A stretch of 64,000 nt of DNA from Mycobacterium sp. (GTDB lineage Bacteria > Actinomycetota > Actinomycetes > Mycobacteriales > Mycobacteriaceae). Position 1 is the stretch's first letter; every line of letters starts with the position of its first letter. The notes below the pieces were generated by a model. That model worked only from the letters and a program-made list of their open reading frames with translations. It searched no databases and was not told the origin of the DNA. The position numbers were made by a program, and so were the translations under genes. Positions 19,657-28,178 of this stretch are shown here, piece by piece. The stretch covers positions 1 through 64,000 of the forward strand of contig NZ_JAICZA010000002.1 of the NCBI RefSeq assembly GCF_025933915.1, written 5' to 3'.

Positions 19657-20652
19657 CTAAACGGTTTCGAACTTATTCGCGACTTCCTGCCAAGCGCACG
19701 CATTCCTTCTGGCTATTTCGGCGACCGTGGCCGAGCAGTGGATCGGAATATTTTCGACGATCGCATTGACGACGCCGATTGCGGCCATGTTCGTCGACAG
19801 TAGTCTCAGGAGTCTGCGGCCCCTGTCGGAGAACCTCACTGCGGGGTCGTTTCTGAGTCGTTGGAGAAGGTCGTGGTCGTGGACCTCAGGAGGCGCGTCG
19901 TGCCGATCGCCGGCGGATGGATCCTCGGTCGGTTGTGGAGCGTCTCCCACCGGTTCGATGCACGAGTTCGATGTCTTACCAAGGCTATCGGGTAGCGGAT
20001 TTTCGCCTCTTTCGAAACGCGCCCGTACGTCGCGCGCAGTGCTCACAGAGACGCCTGCATTGCGCGCTATCTCTCGCAATGACGCGTCGGGGTTTATCGA
20101 TAGGAATTCGGCGGCGCGTCGCCGGCCGTTGATCGGACTGATCGGTCGCGTTTTTCCGTCGCGCCCGAGTCGAACGTCTAATTGGGAATCTTCCTCAGTT
20201 GTACACCTGCGCAACGTGGCTACCGTTTTGTGTGACACCCCTGCGAGCAGCCCGATAGAGCGATCCGAGCGATGGGGGTTCAACAAGAGGATGCGTCGCG
20301 CCGCAGTCTTTCGTTCCGAAAGGGTAAGGGGTAGACCGTGTGTGACATTCAAATGTACTGCGAGCGCGAATGCTTCGGCGTCACTGCCTTCGAAGAACTT
20401 TGCTGCTATTGACTCGTCGCCCCGCAGCTGGGTCGCGCGTAGCCTGTGCACGCCATCGATCACCCGCATCGAGGTGCGCTGAATTACTATGGGAGGCAAC
20501 GGTACCGGTGATTGTGCCAAGATCTTGATGTGGTCTTCGTTCGCTTTGTTCTCCCTAGGAGAGAGTGAATTGTGAATTAACACCACGGAGACATTCTCAA
20601 CCGGCAGAGAGTTCTCTTGAGATAGCCACTCCGCCACCGGACACGTCGGCAT
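19657..20652 (-). CDS. StrR/NovG-like ParB-domain transcriptional regulator
   Basis: This 331-residue protein has an N-terminal ParB/Srx-type fold, including PLPPIVIQRTSMRVIDG and HRLRATQLRG, then NVTHGLPLTLSERKTAA and a helix-turn-helix (RSDRSIGLLAGVSHKTV). A second helix-turn-helix follows (SLREIARNAGVSVSTARDV). This layout and wording match StrR, NovG and Bbr, pathway-specific activators of streptomycete antibiotic clusters, rather than chromosome-partition ParB. It lies on the opposite strand, converging on the Chp-like gene. Its codon use is less GC-rich than core genes. It is the obvious candidate regulator of the accessory block. Targets are inferred; no palindrome matching the StrR consensus was found in the cluster's gaps. 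Confidence 0.75.
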   Translation of the reverse strand: MPTCPVAEWLSQENSLPVENVSVVLIHNSLSPRENKANEDHIKILAQSPVPLPPIVIQRTSMRVIDGVHRLRATQLRGDESIAAKFFEGSDAEAFALAVHLNVTHGLPLTLSERKTAARRILLLNPHRSDRSIGLLAGVSHKTVATLRRCTTEEDSQLDVRLGRDGKTRPISPINGRRRAAEFLSINPDASLREIARNAGVSVSTARDVRARFERGENPLPDSLGKTSNSCIEPVGDAPQPTEDPSAGDRHDAPPEVHDHDLLQRLRNDPAVRFSDRGRRLLRLLSTNMAAIGVVNAIVENIPIHCSATVAEIARRNACAWQEVANKFETV

Positions 20653-21230
20653 CCGGCCCCCCTATCGTATCCGTGCACTAACCGCAGCGCGTATTTATGT
20701 CGTGGTTACTCGTATGTCGCTCTCATTTGCCTTCGGCGTCGATCGGCGATCACCGTATTCGATTTGGCATGACCAGTCTGAAACCAGCGGTCTGTCATCC
20801 CACGCCCATCACGGCGAGTTTGTCTGCCCCGATCGGAATTGCCAGGTTCGCCGACGAGGCCGCGAGCCGCCCGGCTGAGAGGGCGGTGGTATCGACGGCC
20901 ACGAGTGGAGCTTCTCGACGCGCTGGTCGTCGCGGCAGCAAGGCCACCGCGGTCAGCTTGTTCACGATCCGCTACTCCGTTTCGGCAATCTCGATTGGCG
21001 AGAATCTACCTCTCACAGTTGAGTATCAAATTTCCATAGCGGATCGCCTTCGTCAATCTGCTCTGCAGACGCCGAGCCGGCCCATCGGTGTAGCAACAGA
21101 CAATAGCCCGCGCCGGCTCGCCGTGTCGCTCGCATCATCGCGAATTCCGACGTGCGCATCGACCCGCACCCGCGCGCACCTGGCTCTTTCGGCGATAATG
21201 ACTCCGTCACACCGGCACAAAGGAGTCCCG
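20653..21230. other. 578-base divergent intergenic region, no supported gene
   Basis: This gap separates the StrR-like regulator from the DapB-fold gene. The track extends the downstream ORF 178 codons into it, but that translation looks random and the real start has its own ribosome site. On the minus strand a TACGAT-like -10 lies just before the regulator. On the plus strand GATAATG at about 21194 could be the -10 for the downstream gene. Nothing else was recognised. Confidence 0.5.
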
Positions 21231-22289
21231 ATGAGCAACGCAACTACAGACCGTCCGCTGCGGGTGATCCAGTGGACGACCGGCAACATCGGGCGGCGGT
21301 CACTGCACGCCATCATCGGGCGAGGGGACATGGAACTGGTCGGGGTTTATGCCCACGGCGAGGAAAAGGTCGGCGTCGACGCCGCCGAACTGGCGGGCTG
21401 GCCTGAGCCGACCGGGGTGCGGGCGACGAACGACGTCGACGCGCTGCTGGCCCTGGGCGCCGACGCGTGTTGCTATAACCCGTTGTGGCCCAACATCGAT
21501 GAGCTGGTGCGGCTGCTGGAATCGGGTGTCAACGTCTGCACCAGCGCGGCCTGGATCACCGGCGGCAAGCAGACGCCCCAGGACCGCAAACGCGTCGAGG
21601 AGGCCTGCCAAAAGGGCAATTCGACGATCTTCGGCAGCGGCGCGCACCCGGGCATGACCAACATGGTCGGCATGGTGCTGTCCGCCTCGTGCGAGCGCGT
21701 CGACGAGATTCGGATCACCGAGTCCGTGGACTGCTCGACCTACGAATCGGCGGAGACCCAAACCGCCATGGGGTTCTCGCAAGACCCCGACACCCCGGGG
21801 TTGGCCGACAGCGTGCGCCGGGAAAGCGAGGTCTTCGCCGAATCGGCGGCGATGATGGCCGACGCGATCGGGGCGAAGCTGGACAAGATGACCTTCGACG
21901 TCACCTTCACCCCGGCCACCGGTGACTCCGACCTGGGGTTCATGAAGATTCCCGCCGGAACGGTCGGCAGCGTCTACGGCTACCACCGCGGCTGGGTCGG
22001 CGATCGCAACGTCGTCAGCGTCGGATTCAACTGGACCATGGGCAGCCACGTCGTCCCACCCAAACCGCTCGAGCACGGGCACGTCATACAGGTGTTCGGG
22101 CTGCCCAACATGCGCACCGTTCTGCACTGCCTGCCACCCAAAGACTGGACCGAGCCCGGGTTCATGGGGCTGGGAATGATCTACACCGCGATGCCGGTTA
22201 CCAATGCCGTCCCGGCGGTGGTGGCGGCCAGGCCGGGAATCATGACGCTGGCCGATTTGCCGCCGGTCACCGGCCGCCTGGCGCGCTAG
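21231..22289 (+). CDS. NAD(P)-binding oxidoreductase, dihydrodipicolinate-reductase-like fold
   Basis: This 352-residue enzyme has an N-terminal Rossmann domain beginning RVIQWTTGNIGRRSLHAI, a TGNIG version of the dinucleotide-binding loop, followed by GVYAHGEEKVGVDAAEL. The family is that of DapB-like and 2,4-diaminopentanoate-dehydrogenase-like proteins, of which mycobacteria have several with unknown substrates. The C-terminal half is an alpha/beta substrate domain. The ATG at 21231 has AAAGGAG at ideal spacing; the tracked upstream start was rejected. The gene is alone on its transcript, with a small hairpin overlapping its stop. A link to the lipid cluster rests only on position. Confidence 0.75.
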   Translation: MSNATTDRPLRVIQWTTGNIGRRSLHAIIGRGDMELVGVYAHGEEKVGVDAAELAGWPEPTGVRATNDVDALLALGADACCYNPLWPNIDELVRLLESGVNVCTSAAWITGGKQTPQDRKRVEEACQKGNSTIFGSGAHPGMTNMVGMVLSASCERVDEIRITESVDCSTYESAETQTAMGFSQDPDTPGLADSVRRESEVFAESAAMMADAIGAKLDKMTFDVTFTPATGDSDLGFMKIPAGTVGSVYGYHRGWVGDRNVVSVGFNWTMGSHVVPPKPLEHGHVIQVFGLPNMRTVLHCLPPKDWTEPGFMGLGMIYTAMPVTNAVPAVVAARPGIMTLADLPPVTGRLAR

Positions 22290-22302
22290 CGGCAATGCCG
22301 CT
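22288..22302 (+). terminator. Short GC hairpin after the DapB-fold gene
   Basis: AGCGG-CAATG-CCGCT forms a five-base stem overlapping the last base pairs of the stop codon of the upstream gene. There is no T-run, so termination would be weak. Confidence 0.3.
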
Positions 22303-22343
22303 CGCCCCACCCGGCGGCCCCCAGGAGGAACGCTTGCGTGCAC

Positions 22344-22362
22344 TAAGGTTAGGATGCCTAGC
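22344..22362 (+). promoter_or_regulatory. Iron-box-like sequence overlapping a -10 hexamer before mmpS
   Basis: TAAGGTTAGGATGCCTAGC contains TAAGGTTAG, a complete match to the left half of the IdeR iron box (TWAGGTWAG). The right half (TGCCTAG) is degenerate and appears one base short. A TAGGAT hexamer (TANNNT -10 type) lies inside it. IdeR represses mmpS4-mmpL4 in M. tuberculosis, so regulation by iron is plausible but unproven. A TTGACA at 22378-22383 offers an alternative -35. Confidence 0.4.
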
Positions 22363-22454
22363 TGAGCAAACGTTCCGTTGACATTGGTGTCGTCGGCGCT
22401 GGTTGGTGAGCTTTGCGGCAAGGCCCGAAGCGGTGGGCGAAAGGCGGTCGGGTG

Positions 22455-22919
22455 ATGAGTAGTCCTCACTCAGGTCCTCGCCCCGGCGTCGTGACCCGCG
22501 TCCTGAAGCACGGGTGGATACCGCTGCTGCTGGTGGTCGTTCTGGCGGTCTCGGCGCTGATCGTGTCGCGGCTACACAAGATCTTCGGCTCCGAAGATCT
22601 CAACGCAAACGCCGGCCAAGGGATCGAAATCGTGCAGTTCAACCCGAAGGTCGTCGTCTACGAAATCTCCGGCTCCCCGGGCACGACGGCGAACATCAAC
22701 TACTGGGACGAAAACGCCAACACGCATCAGGTCGACAACGCCCCGCTGCCCTGGTCGACCACGATCTCGACCACGCTGCCGTCGGTGAGCGCCAACATCA
22801 TGGCGCAGAGCGACGGCAGGACGATCAGCTGCACGATCACCGTGGACGGCGTCGTCCGCGATCGCCAGAACTCCGACGGCCATAACGCCCAGACCTTCTG
22901 CCTGGTGAAGTCCGCATGA
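22455..22919 (+). CDS. MmpS-family membrane accessory protein
   Basis: This 154-residue protein has one N-terminal membrane helix (WIPLLLVVVLAVSALIVSRL) followed by an exported beta-sandwich domain with two conserved cysteines (SCTITVDG and FCLVKS). MmpS proteins work with MmpL transporters of the RND superfamily in assembly or export of lipids and siderophores. The ATG at 22455 is preferred because AAGGCGG lies eight bases upstream; a GTG one codon earlier is an alternative. The stop overlaps the mmpL start as ATGA, so translation is probably coupled. The iron-box-like element lies about 100 bases upstream. Confidence 0.88.
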   Translation: MSSPHSGPRPGVVTRVLKHGWIPLLLVVVLAVSALIVSRLHKIFGSEDLNANAGQGIEIVQFNPKVVVYEISGSPGTTANINYWDENANTHQVDNAPLPWSTTISTTLPSVSANIMAQSDGRTISCTITVDGVVRDRQNSDGHNAQTFCLVKSA

Positions 22920-25822
22920 GCGATGTGAACAACGAGACCGAACGCGTCCTGAGCGCGGCCGACACCGGCCCGATCACAACCCGGGGCCGGTCGATGGCCG
23001 ACCGCGGCCACCGCCCCTACCTTCCCCATGCGATCCGCATCTTCGCGATACCGATCATTTTGGGCTGGCTGGCCGTCACGGTGTTGGTGAACGTCATCGT
23101 TCCCTCGTTGGAAGTCGTCGGCGAGGCGCATTCGGCGCCGATGGCGCCGCTGGACGCTCCGTCGATGAAGGCGATGCTGCGCCTCGGCCATAACTTCCAC
23201 GAATTCGATTCGAACAGCACTGTGATGATCGTCCTGGAGGGTCAGCACCCCCTCGGCCCGGACGCGCACCAGTACTACGACAAGCTGATTCGGCAACTCC
23301 GCCAGGACCCCAAGCACATTCAGCACATCCAGGACTTCTGGGGCGACCGGTTGACGGCCGCGGGCGCTCAGAGCGCCGACGCCAAGGCCGCCTATGTGCA
23401 GGTGAACCTCGCCGGTAACCAGGGCACGACGCAGGCGAACGAGTCCGTGGACGCCGTGCGGAAGGTGATCGAGGCGAACAAGGCGCCACCCGGCGTGAAG
23501 GCCTACGTCACCGGTCCCGCGGCGCTGTCGGACGACATGCACATCATCGGTAACGCCAGCCTGGCCAAGATCACGCTGTTCACCCTGGGCGCCATCGCGA
23601 TCATGTTGCTGCTGGTCTACCGGTCCATCGTCACGACATTGATCCAGTTGTTCATGACCTTTGTCGCGCTGGCCTGTTCGCGGGGCGTCGTCGCGGTTCT
23701 CGCGTACCACAACGCATTCGGTCTCACCACCTTCGCCGCCAACATCCTCACCATGCTGGCGATCGCCGCCGGAACGGACTACGGCATCTTCCTGGTCGGC
23801 CGCTATCAAGAGGCGCTGCGCGAAGGCGAGGATCGAGAAACCGCGTACTACACCACCTTCAAAGGGGTGGCCCCCGTCGTCCTGGGGTCCGGGCTGACTA
23901 TCGCCGGGGCGACCTACTGCCTGAGTTTCACGCGGCTGCCCTGGTTCAACACCATGGGCGCACCGGTGGCGATCGGCATGCTGGTGGTGGTGGCGGCCGG
24001 CCTGACGTTAGGCCCCGCGGTTGTCTTCATCGGCAGCCGCTTCCACCTCTTCGAAACCAAGCGGGCGGCCAAGGGTGGGCGGCTGTGGCGCCGCGTGGGT
24101 ACCGCCGTAGTGCGTTGGCCCGCACCGGTTTTGGTCGTCAGCGCCGCCGTCGTGTTGGTCGGCATGATCGCCCTACCGAGCTTCCACACGAGCTACAACG
24201 ACCGCCATTACCTGCCGTTGTCGGCCCCGTCCAATCAAGGGCAAGAGGCCGCGAATCGGCATTTCTCCGAGGCGCGGATGAACCCCGACCTGTTGATGGT
24301 CGAATCCGACCATGACATGCGGAACCCGGCCGACATGCTGGTGTTGGACCGAGTGGCCAAGAACGAGATGCGCACGCTCGGCATCGCGATGGTCCAGGAC
24401 ATCACCAGGCCGCTGGGCATTCCGATTCAGCACAGCTCGATTCCGTTCCAGAACAGCGTCCAAAGCCAGACGACGATGCAGAACATGAGCTTCCTCAAGG
24501 AGCGCATCGCCGACATCCTGAGGTTGACCGACGACCTGCAGACCCAGATCGACACCACGCAGCGCCAGTACGAGGTGACAAAGGATCTGGCCAAAGCCGC
24601 CGACGACAGCGCAAAGACCACGGCGCTCACGTCGGAGATCACCGATTCCGTGCGCGATCACCTCGCGGACTTCGACGACACCTTCCGACCGGTGCGCACC
24701 TACTTCTACTGGGAGAAGCACTGCTACGACATTCCGCTGTGCTACGGATTACGGTCCCTGTGGGACACGATGGACGGTTTCGACCAGCTCGCCGAGCAGT
24801 TCCACGTGCTCACGGGCGACATCCAGCACACGGCCGACGCAACCCACGAACTGATGACGCTGTTTCCCACGCTGATCGCCACGCTGAAGACCACCCGGGG
24901 CATCACGCTGACGCTCTACCAGACGTTCAAGGCGATGATCGACCAGATGGAGGCGATGAGCAACACCGCCATCGTCATGGGCCAAAGCTTCGACACGTCG
25001 AAGAACGACGACTTCTTCTATCTCCCGCCGGAGGCCTTCGATAACCCCGATTTCCAGACGGGCCTTCGGATGTTCTTGTCGCCGGACGGTAAGTCGGCGC
25101 GGTTCTTCATCACGCACCAGGGTGATCCGATGTCGCCCGAGGGCATCGCCCAGGTCGACGCCGAGCGCACCGCCGCGCAGGAGGCGTTGAAGCAGTCCTC
25201 GCTGTCGGATGCCAGGGTGTATCTCGGCGGAACCGCGGCGACGTTCAGGGACATGGCCGACGGCGAGAAATACGACCTGATGATCGCCGTGGTGTCGGCC
25301 CTGACGCTGATCTTCATGATCATGCTGCTGCTCACCAGGAGCGTGGTGGCCGCGCTGGTGATCGTCGGCACCGCGGCCAGCTCGATCGCGGCGTCATTCG
25401 GTCTGTCCGTGCTGATTTGGCAGGATCTGTTCGGCATCAGAATCCACTGGATAGTGATGGCGCTGTCGGTCATCATCCTGCTGGCCGTCGGATCCGACTA
25501 CAACCTGCTACTGGTCTCCCGGTTCCGCGAGGAGATCCATCGGGGGCTCAAGACGGGGATCATCCGGTCGATGGCCGGCACCGGCGGCGTGGTGACGGCG
25601 GCCGGCCTCGTGTTCGCCTTCACCATGGCATCCATGCTGGGTAGCGATCTGCGGGTGCTCGGTCAGTTCGGGTCGACGGTGTGCATCGGTCTGCTGCTCG
25701 ACACGCTGATCGTGCGCACGCTGCTGATGCCATCGATCGCCACCTTGCTCGGACGGTGGTTCTGGTGGCCGCAGGTTGTCCACCCGCGCGGCGACAACGC
25801 GCGCCGGCCGGTGAGCGCCTAA
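22916..25822 (+). CDS. MmpL-family RND transporter
   Basis: This 968-residue transporter has the MmpL plan: a helix near residue 45, a periplasmic porter domain, five helices, a second larger porter domain with a coiled-coil-like insert (about 500-700), then five more helices. The Asp-Tyr pairs of the proton relay are present, GTDYGIFLVGRYQEA in the first half and GSDYNLLLVSRFREE in the second. Start and stop overlap both neighbours: ATGA with mmpS, and four shared bases (CTAA) with the converging degV stop. The presence of an MmpS partner and overall wording suggest the MmpL4/MmpL5 group. Candidate cargo is either the lipid made by the neighbouring PKS/PapA/Chp genes or a siderophore; sequence alone does not decide. 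Confidence 0.92.
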   Translation: MSDVNNETERVLSAADTGPITTRGRSMADRGHRPYLPHAIRIFAIPIILGWLAVTVLVNVIVPSLEVVGEAHSAPMAPLDAPSMKAMLRLGHNFHEFDSNSTVMIVLEGQHPLGPDAHQYYDKLIRQLRQDPKHIQHIQDFWGDRLTAAGAQSADAKAAYVQVNLAGNQGTTQANESVDAVRKVIEANKAPPGVKAYVTGPAALSDDMHIIGNASLAKITLFTLGAIAIMLLLVYRSIVTTLIQLFMTFVALACSRGVVAVLAYHNAFGLTTFAANILTMLAIAAGTDYGIFLVGRYQEALREGEDRETAYYTTFKGVAPVVLGSGLTIAGATYCLSFTRLPWFNTMGAPVAIGMLVVVAAGLTLGPAVVFIGSRFHLFETKRAAKGGRLWRRVGTAVVRWPAPVLVVSAAVVLVGMIALPSFHTSYNDRHYLPLSAPSNQGQEAANRHFSEARMNPDLLMVESDHDMRNPADMLVLDRVAKNEMRTLGIAMVQDITRPLGIPIQHSSIPFQNSVQSQTTMQNMSFLKERIADILRLTDDLQTQIDTTQRQYEVTKDLAKAADDSAKTTALTSEITDSVRDHLADFDDTFRPVRTYFYWEKHCYDIPLCYGLRSLWDTMDGFDQLAEQFHVLTGDIQHTADATHELMTLFPTLIATLKTTRGITLTLYQTFKAMIDQMEAMSNTAIVMGQSFDTSKNDDFFYLPPEAFDNPDFQTGLRMFLSPDGKSARFFITHQGDPMSPEGIAQVDAERTAAQEALKQSSLSDARVYLGGTAATFRDMADGEKYDLMIAVVSALTLIFMIMLLLTRSVVAALVIVGTAASSIAASFGLSVLIWQDLFGIRIHWIVMALSVIILLAVGSDYNLLLVSRFREEIHRGLKTGIIRSMAGTGGVVTAAGLVFAFTMASMLGSDLRVLGQFGSTVCIGLLLDTLIVRTLLMPSIATLLGRWFWWPQVVHPRGDNARRPVSA

Positions 25823-26655
25823 TCCACCGGTGGTTTCGCCACGCTCACCGCGACCGCGCCCGCGCCGACGTGAAGCGCGAGCACCGGCCCCAGCTCGGTG
25901 ACGATCGCCGGCTCGCACGCCGGCAGCCGCTTGCCCAGCGCCGTCGCCACCTCGGCGGCGCCGTCCGGGTTGTTGACGTGGTGCACCGCCAGGGCGGCCG
26001 TGCCGTCGCCGACGGCCTCGCAGACCCGATCGATCATCGCCTCCGTCGCGTGACTGACGGTGCGCACCCGTTGGGCCAGAACAAGTTTCCCGTCGTCGAT
26101 ACGCAGCAACGGTTTGAGCGCCAGCGCGGTGCCCAGCCACGCCGCCGCCCCACCGATGCGCCCGCTGCGGCGCAGGTTGTCGAGTCGATGCACCACGATG
26201 AACGCGTGTCCGCGTGCCACGGCCGAGCGCGCGGCGTCCGTGACGGCGTCCAGGTCACCGCCCGCGGCCGCTGCCCGCGCGGCTGCCAGGGCGACGAAGC
26301 CGATCCCCATCGCGGCCGATTTGGAGTCGACGACCCGCACGTTGGGATCCAGGTCGGCGGCGGTGCGTTCGGCGGCCCGGCAGGTTCCCGACAGTGCCGA
26401 CGAAATGTGCACTGCCACCACACCGTCGGCGCCGCTGTCGGCCAACGCCTGCTGGTACACGTCGGCGAGTTCGGCCGGGGTCGCCGCCGCGGTGGTGGCC
26501 GCAAGCTGGTGGATGTCGTCCGGAATGTCGTCCACGCCGTCGCGTAGATCGGCCCCGTCGAGCAAGATGTGCAGGGGAACGACACGTATCCCCCACTTTT
26601 CGAGTAGGTCGGCCGGCAGCCGCGCCGACGAGTCGGTCACCACCACGACGGTCAC
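25819..26655 (-). CDS. DegV-family fatty-acid-binding protein
   Basis: This 278-residue protein has the two-domain DegV fold (VVVVTDSSARLPADLLEKWGI at the N-terminus, HISSALSGTCRAA, and VHRLDNLRRSGRIGG). DegV proteins bind fatty acids and in other bacteria present them to fatty acid kinase. It matches Rv2417c in position. Translation starts at a GTG (26655) with a very strong AGGAGGAG ribosome site that belongs to a MIRU-like repeat. It is the last gene of the nadD-rsfS-gpgP-octT-degV unit, whose other members make methylglucose lipopolysaccharide, a fatty-acyl-CoA-binding polysaccharide. A link through acyl chains is attractive but inferred. Confidence 0.9.
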   Translation of the reverse strand: MTVVVVTDSSARLPADLLEKWGIRVVPLHILLDGADLRDGVDDIPDDIHQLAATTAAATPAELADVYQQALADSGADGVVAVHISSALSGTCRAAERTAADLDPNVRVVDSKSAAMGIGFVALAAARAAAAGGDLDAVTDAARSAVARGHAFIVVHRLDNLRRSGRIGGAAAWLGTALALKPLLRIDDGKLVLAQRVRTVSHATEAMIDRVCEAVGDGTAALAVHHVNNPDGAAEVATALGKRLPACEPAIVTELGPVLALHVGAGAVAVSVAKPPVD

Positions 26656-26713
26656 GAGCGCCGCTCCTCCTCATCGCTTCGCTCTGCATCGTCGTCGACG
26701 CGGGTCACGAGCG
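26651..26713. repeat. MIRU-like unit between degV and octT
   Basis: A 53-base unit starting GTCACGAGCGCCGCTCCTCC is followed by a second copy of its first ten bases (GTCACGAGCG at 26704-26713). It spans the gap between octT and degV and supplies the degV ribosome site and start. A 35-base stretch recurs exactly at 59703-59737. Sequence, length and intra-operonic position match mycobacterial interspersed repetitive units. Confidence 0.75.
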
Positions 26714-27514
26714 CTACCCGCGTGGTTTCTCGTGGGACGCGCCGGCCTGATTGCGCGGCTCCTCCTCATCGCGCTGCGCGCTCTGCATCGTCGCCACGCC
26801 GGCCTCGGCGAGCGCCTTGAGCATCAGCTCGGCGACCGCCTGGTGGGCCTCGAAATTCCAGTGAATGCCGTCGGGGTTTCCCCGGCCGCTCATAATCTGT
26901 TCTGCGACAGCGGCTTTGAGATCAACCAGGGGTACGTCGTGGTTTTGCGCCCATTCGGTGATCGCGGCCACGGTCGCCGCCCGACCGTGGTGAGCCCTAC
27001 CGTAGGTGTCGGCGATGTGCACCGACGGCAGCGACGCCACGATCGGGATACCCGGACGGTTGAAATCGATTGCGCCACGCGTCTGTTCGAGATAGTCGGC
27101 ACTCAGGTGCGGAGGCAGGGCGGGCCTGGCCACCGGGGAGAGCCTGGGCTGCAGCCACCCGTAACCATCGCGGACCCAGCGCCTCAACCCGGGCGGCCGC
27201 ACATAGCGGATCAGCTCGCGCACCGCGGTGGGCAGCACCGACGGCAGCGAATCCATGCCGCAGGTGGCGAAGATGACGGCGCCCGCCCGCGGTAGCGCCG
27301 CCCAGGCCCGCGGGTCCTGGGTTGCCGCCCACCAGACGTCCCGGCACGTCCATCCAATGCGGCCGATCAGCTCCACATCCCAACCCAGCTGGGCGGCAAC
27401 GATATTCGGCCAGATTCGGGGATCGTCGGCGGGTAGCCCCCCGGTTGGCCCGTAGTAGGCCAGCGAGTCGGCGAAAATCAGCAGTGTGGGCCTGGGCCTC
27501 TGTTCAGAGGACAT
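26714..27514 (-). CDS. octT: Glucosylglycerate octanoyltransferase, SGNH/GDSL-like
   Basis: This 266-residue SGNH-hydrolase-fold enzyme ([16 protein letters not shown], with the catalytic Ser in ADSL, and [13 protein letters not shown] near the end) corresponds to Rv2418c. OctT puts an octanoyl group on (di)glucosylglycerate early in methylglucose lipopolysaccharide synthesis. The ATG at 27514 lies inside the gpgP stop region (11-base overlap), giving translational coupling; the tracked start 24 codons upstream lies wholly within gpgP. The last 20 or so residues (from [14 protein letters not shown]) are encoded by a second MIRU-like repeat, making the protein longer than the 247-residue homologue as I recall it. 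The core is intact, so activity is expected. Confidence 0.85.
   Translation of the reverse strand: MSSEQRPRPTLLIFADSLAYYGPTGGLPADDPRIWPNIVAAQLGWDVELIGRIGWTCRDVWWAATQDPRAWAALPRAGAVIFATCGMDSLPSVLPTAVRELIRYVRPPGLRRWVRDGYGWLQPRLSPVARPALPPHLSADYLEQTRGAIDFNRPGIPIVASLPSVHIADTYGRAHHGRAATVAAITEWAQNHDVPLVDLKAAVAEQIMSGRGNPDGIHWNFEAHQAVAELMLKALAEAGVATMQSAQRDEEEPRNQAGASHEKPRG
26752..26803. repeat. MIRU-like unit forming the 3' end of octT
   Basis: GGCTCCTCCTCATCGCGCTG and then CTCTGCATCGTCGCC repeat the pattern of the unit about 100 bases to the left, with scattered differences. It is read in frame as the OctT C-terminus. Confidence 0.65.
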
Positions 27515-28178
27515 CGTTGGACACCTGTGCCGAGGCGTTCCACACATCCAGCCGCCAGCGGATGCTCTCGAAGTCGTGCCCGTCATCGCCGGAATAGCCG
27601 GAAAGCTGCACCCAGCTGGCGTTGCCCATGCCGCCCAAAATCGGCCAGTTGCCGACCGGGAGCTTCAGCAACGCGGCCGAGAGCGCGGCGATCAGCCCTC
27701 CGTGGGCCACCAGCACCACCGGGCGATCCGGCCCGTGGGGATCACCCCATTCCCGCTCGCCGGACACCAATTCGGCTACCAACGGCACGCCGCGGGCCGC
27801 GACGTCCACCCGACTCTCCCCGCCGTGCGGGGCCCAGGTGGCATCTTCGCGCCAGGCCAGTCGCGCGCCGGGGGCCTGCGCGTCGACCTCGGTGTGGGTC
27901 AATCCCTGCCAGTCGCCGAGATGAGTCTCCCGCAGCCGCTGATCCACCCGGACCGCCAGGCCGGTCCGCTCCCCCAGCCTGACCGCCGTGTCGTAGGCGC
28001 GATGCAGATCCGACGATACGATCAGCAACGGCTGCACCTTGCCCAGCACCTCGGCGGCCGCGACGGCCTGTGCCCGCCCGAGTTCGCTGAGCTCGGAATC
28101 GAGCTGGCCCTGCATCCGGCTGCCGGCGTTGAACTCGGTTTGCCCGTGCCGCAACATGATCAGGCGACGGATCTTCAT
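27504..28178 (-). CDS. gpgP: Glucosyl-3-phosphoglycerate phosphatase
   Basis: This 224-residue histidine phosphatase of the phosphoglycerate mutase superfamily has the catalytic LRHGQTEFN near the N-terminus, the conserved [11 protein letters not shown], and the second catalytic His in [10 protein letters not shown]. It matches Rv2419c (GpgP), which removes the phosphate from glucosyl-3-phosphoglycerate to give glucosylglycerate, the primer of methylglucose lipopolysaccharide. It overlaps rsfS by ATGA at its start and octT by 11 bases at its end, so the genes form one tightly coupled unit. A generic phosphoglycerate-mutase assignment is less likely given octT next door. Confidence 0.9.
   Translation of the reverse strand: MKIRRLIMLRHGQTEFNAGSRMQGQLDSELSELGRAQAVAAAEVLGKVQPLLIVSSDLHRAYDTAVRLGERTGLAVRVDQRLRETHLGDWQGLTHTEVDAQAPGARLAWREDATWAPHGGESRVDVAARGVPLVAELVSGEREWGDPHGPDRPVVLVAHGGLIAALSAALLKLPVGNWPILGGMGNASWVQLSGYSGDDGHDFESIRWRLDVWNASAQVSNDVL

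Noticed and set aside
19628-19663. Terminator between chp and the StrR-like gene
   Set aside because: TTTCGCGAAA and CCGTCTAAACGG are short palindromes without usable loops or T-runs; too weak to call.
20697-21230. 178-codon upstream extension of the DapB-fold ORF
   Set aside because: Random-looking text; the ATG at 21231 has AAAGGAG and begins the Rossmann domain properly.
16682-22454. StrR-type operators (GTTCGACTG-N11-CAGTCGAAC) in the cluster gaps
   Set aside because: Scanned all intergenic gaps by eye; only isolated GTTC/GAAC half matches such as GTTCACTG near 16777, no paired site.
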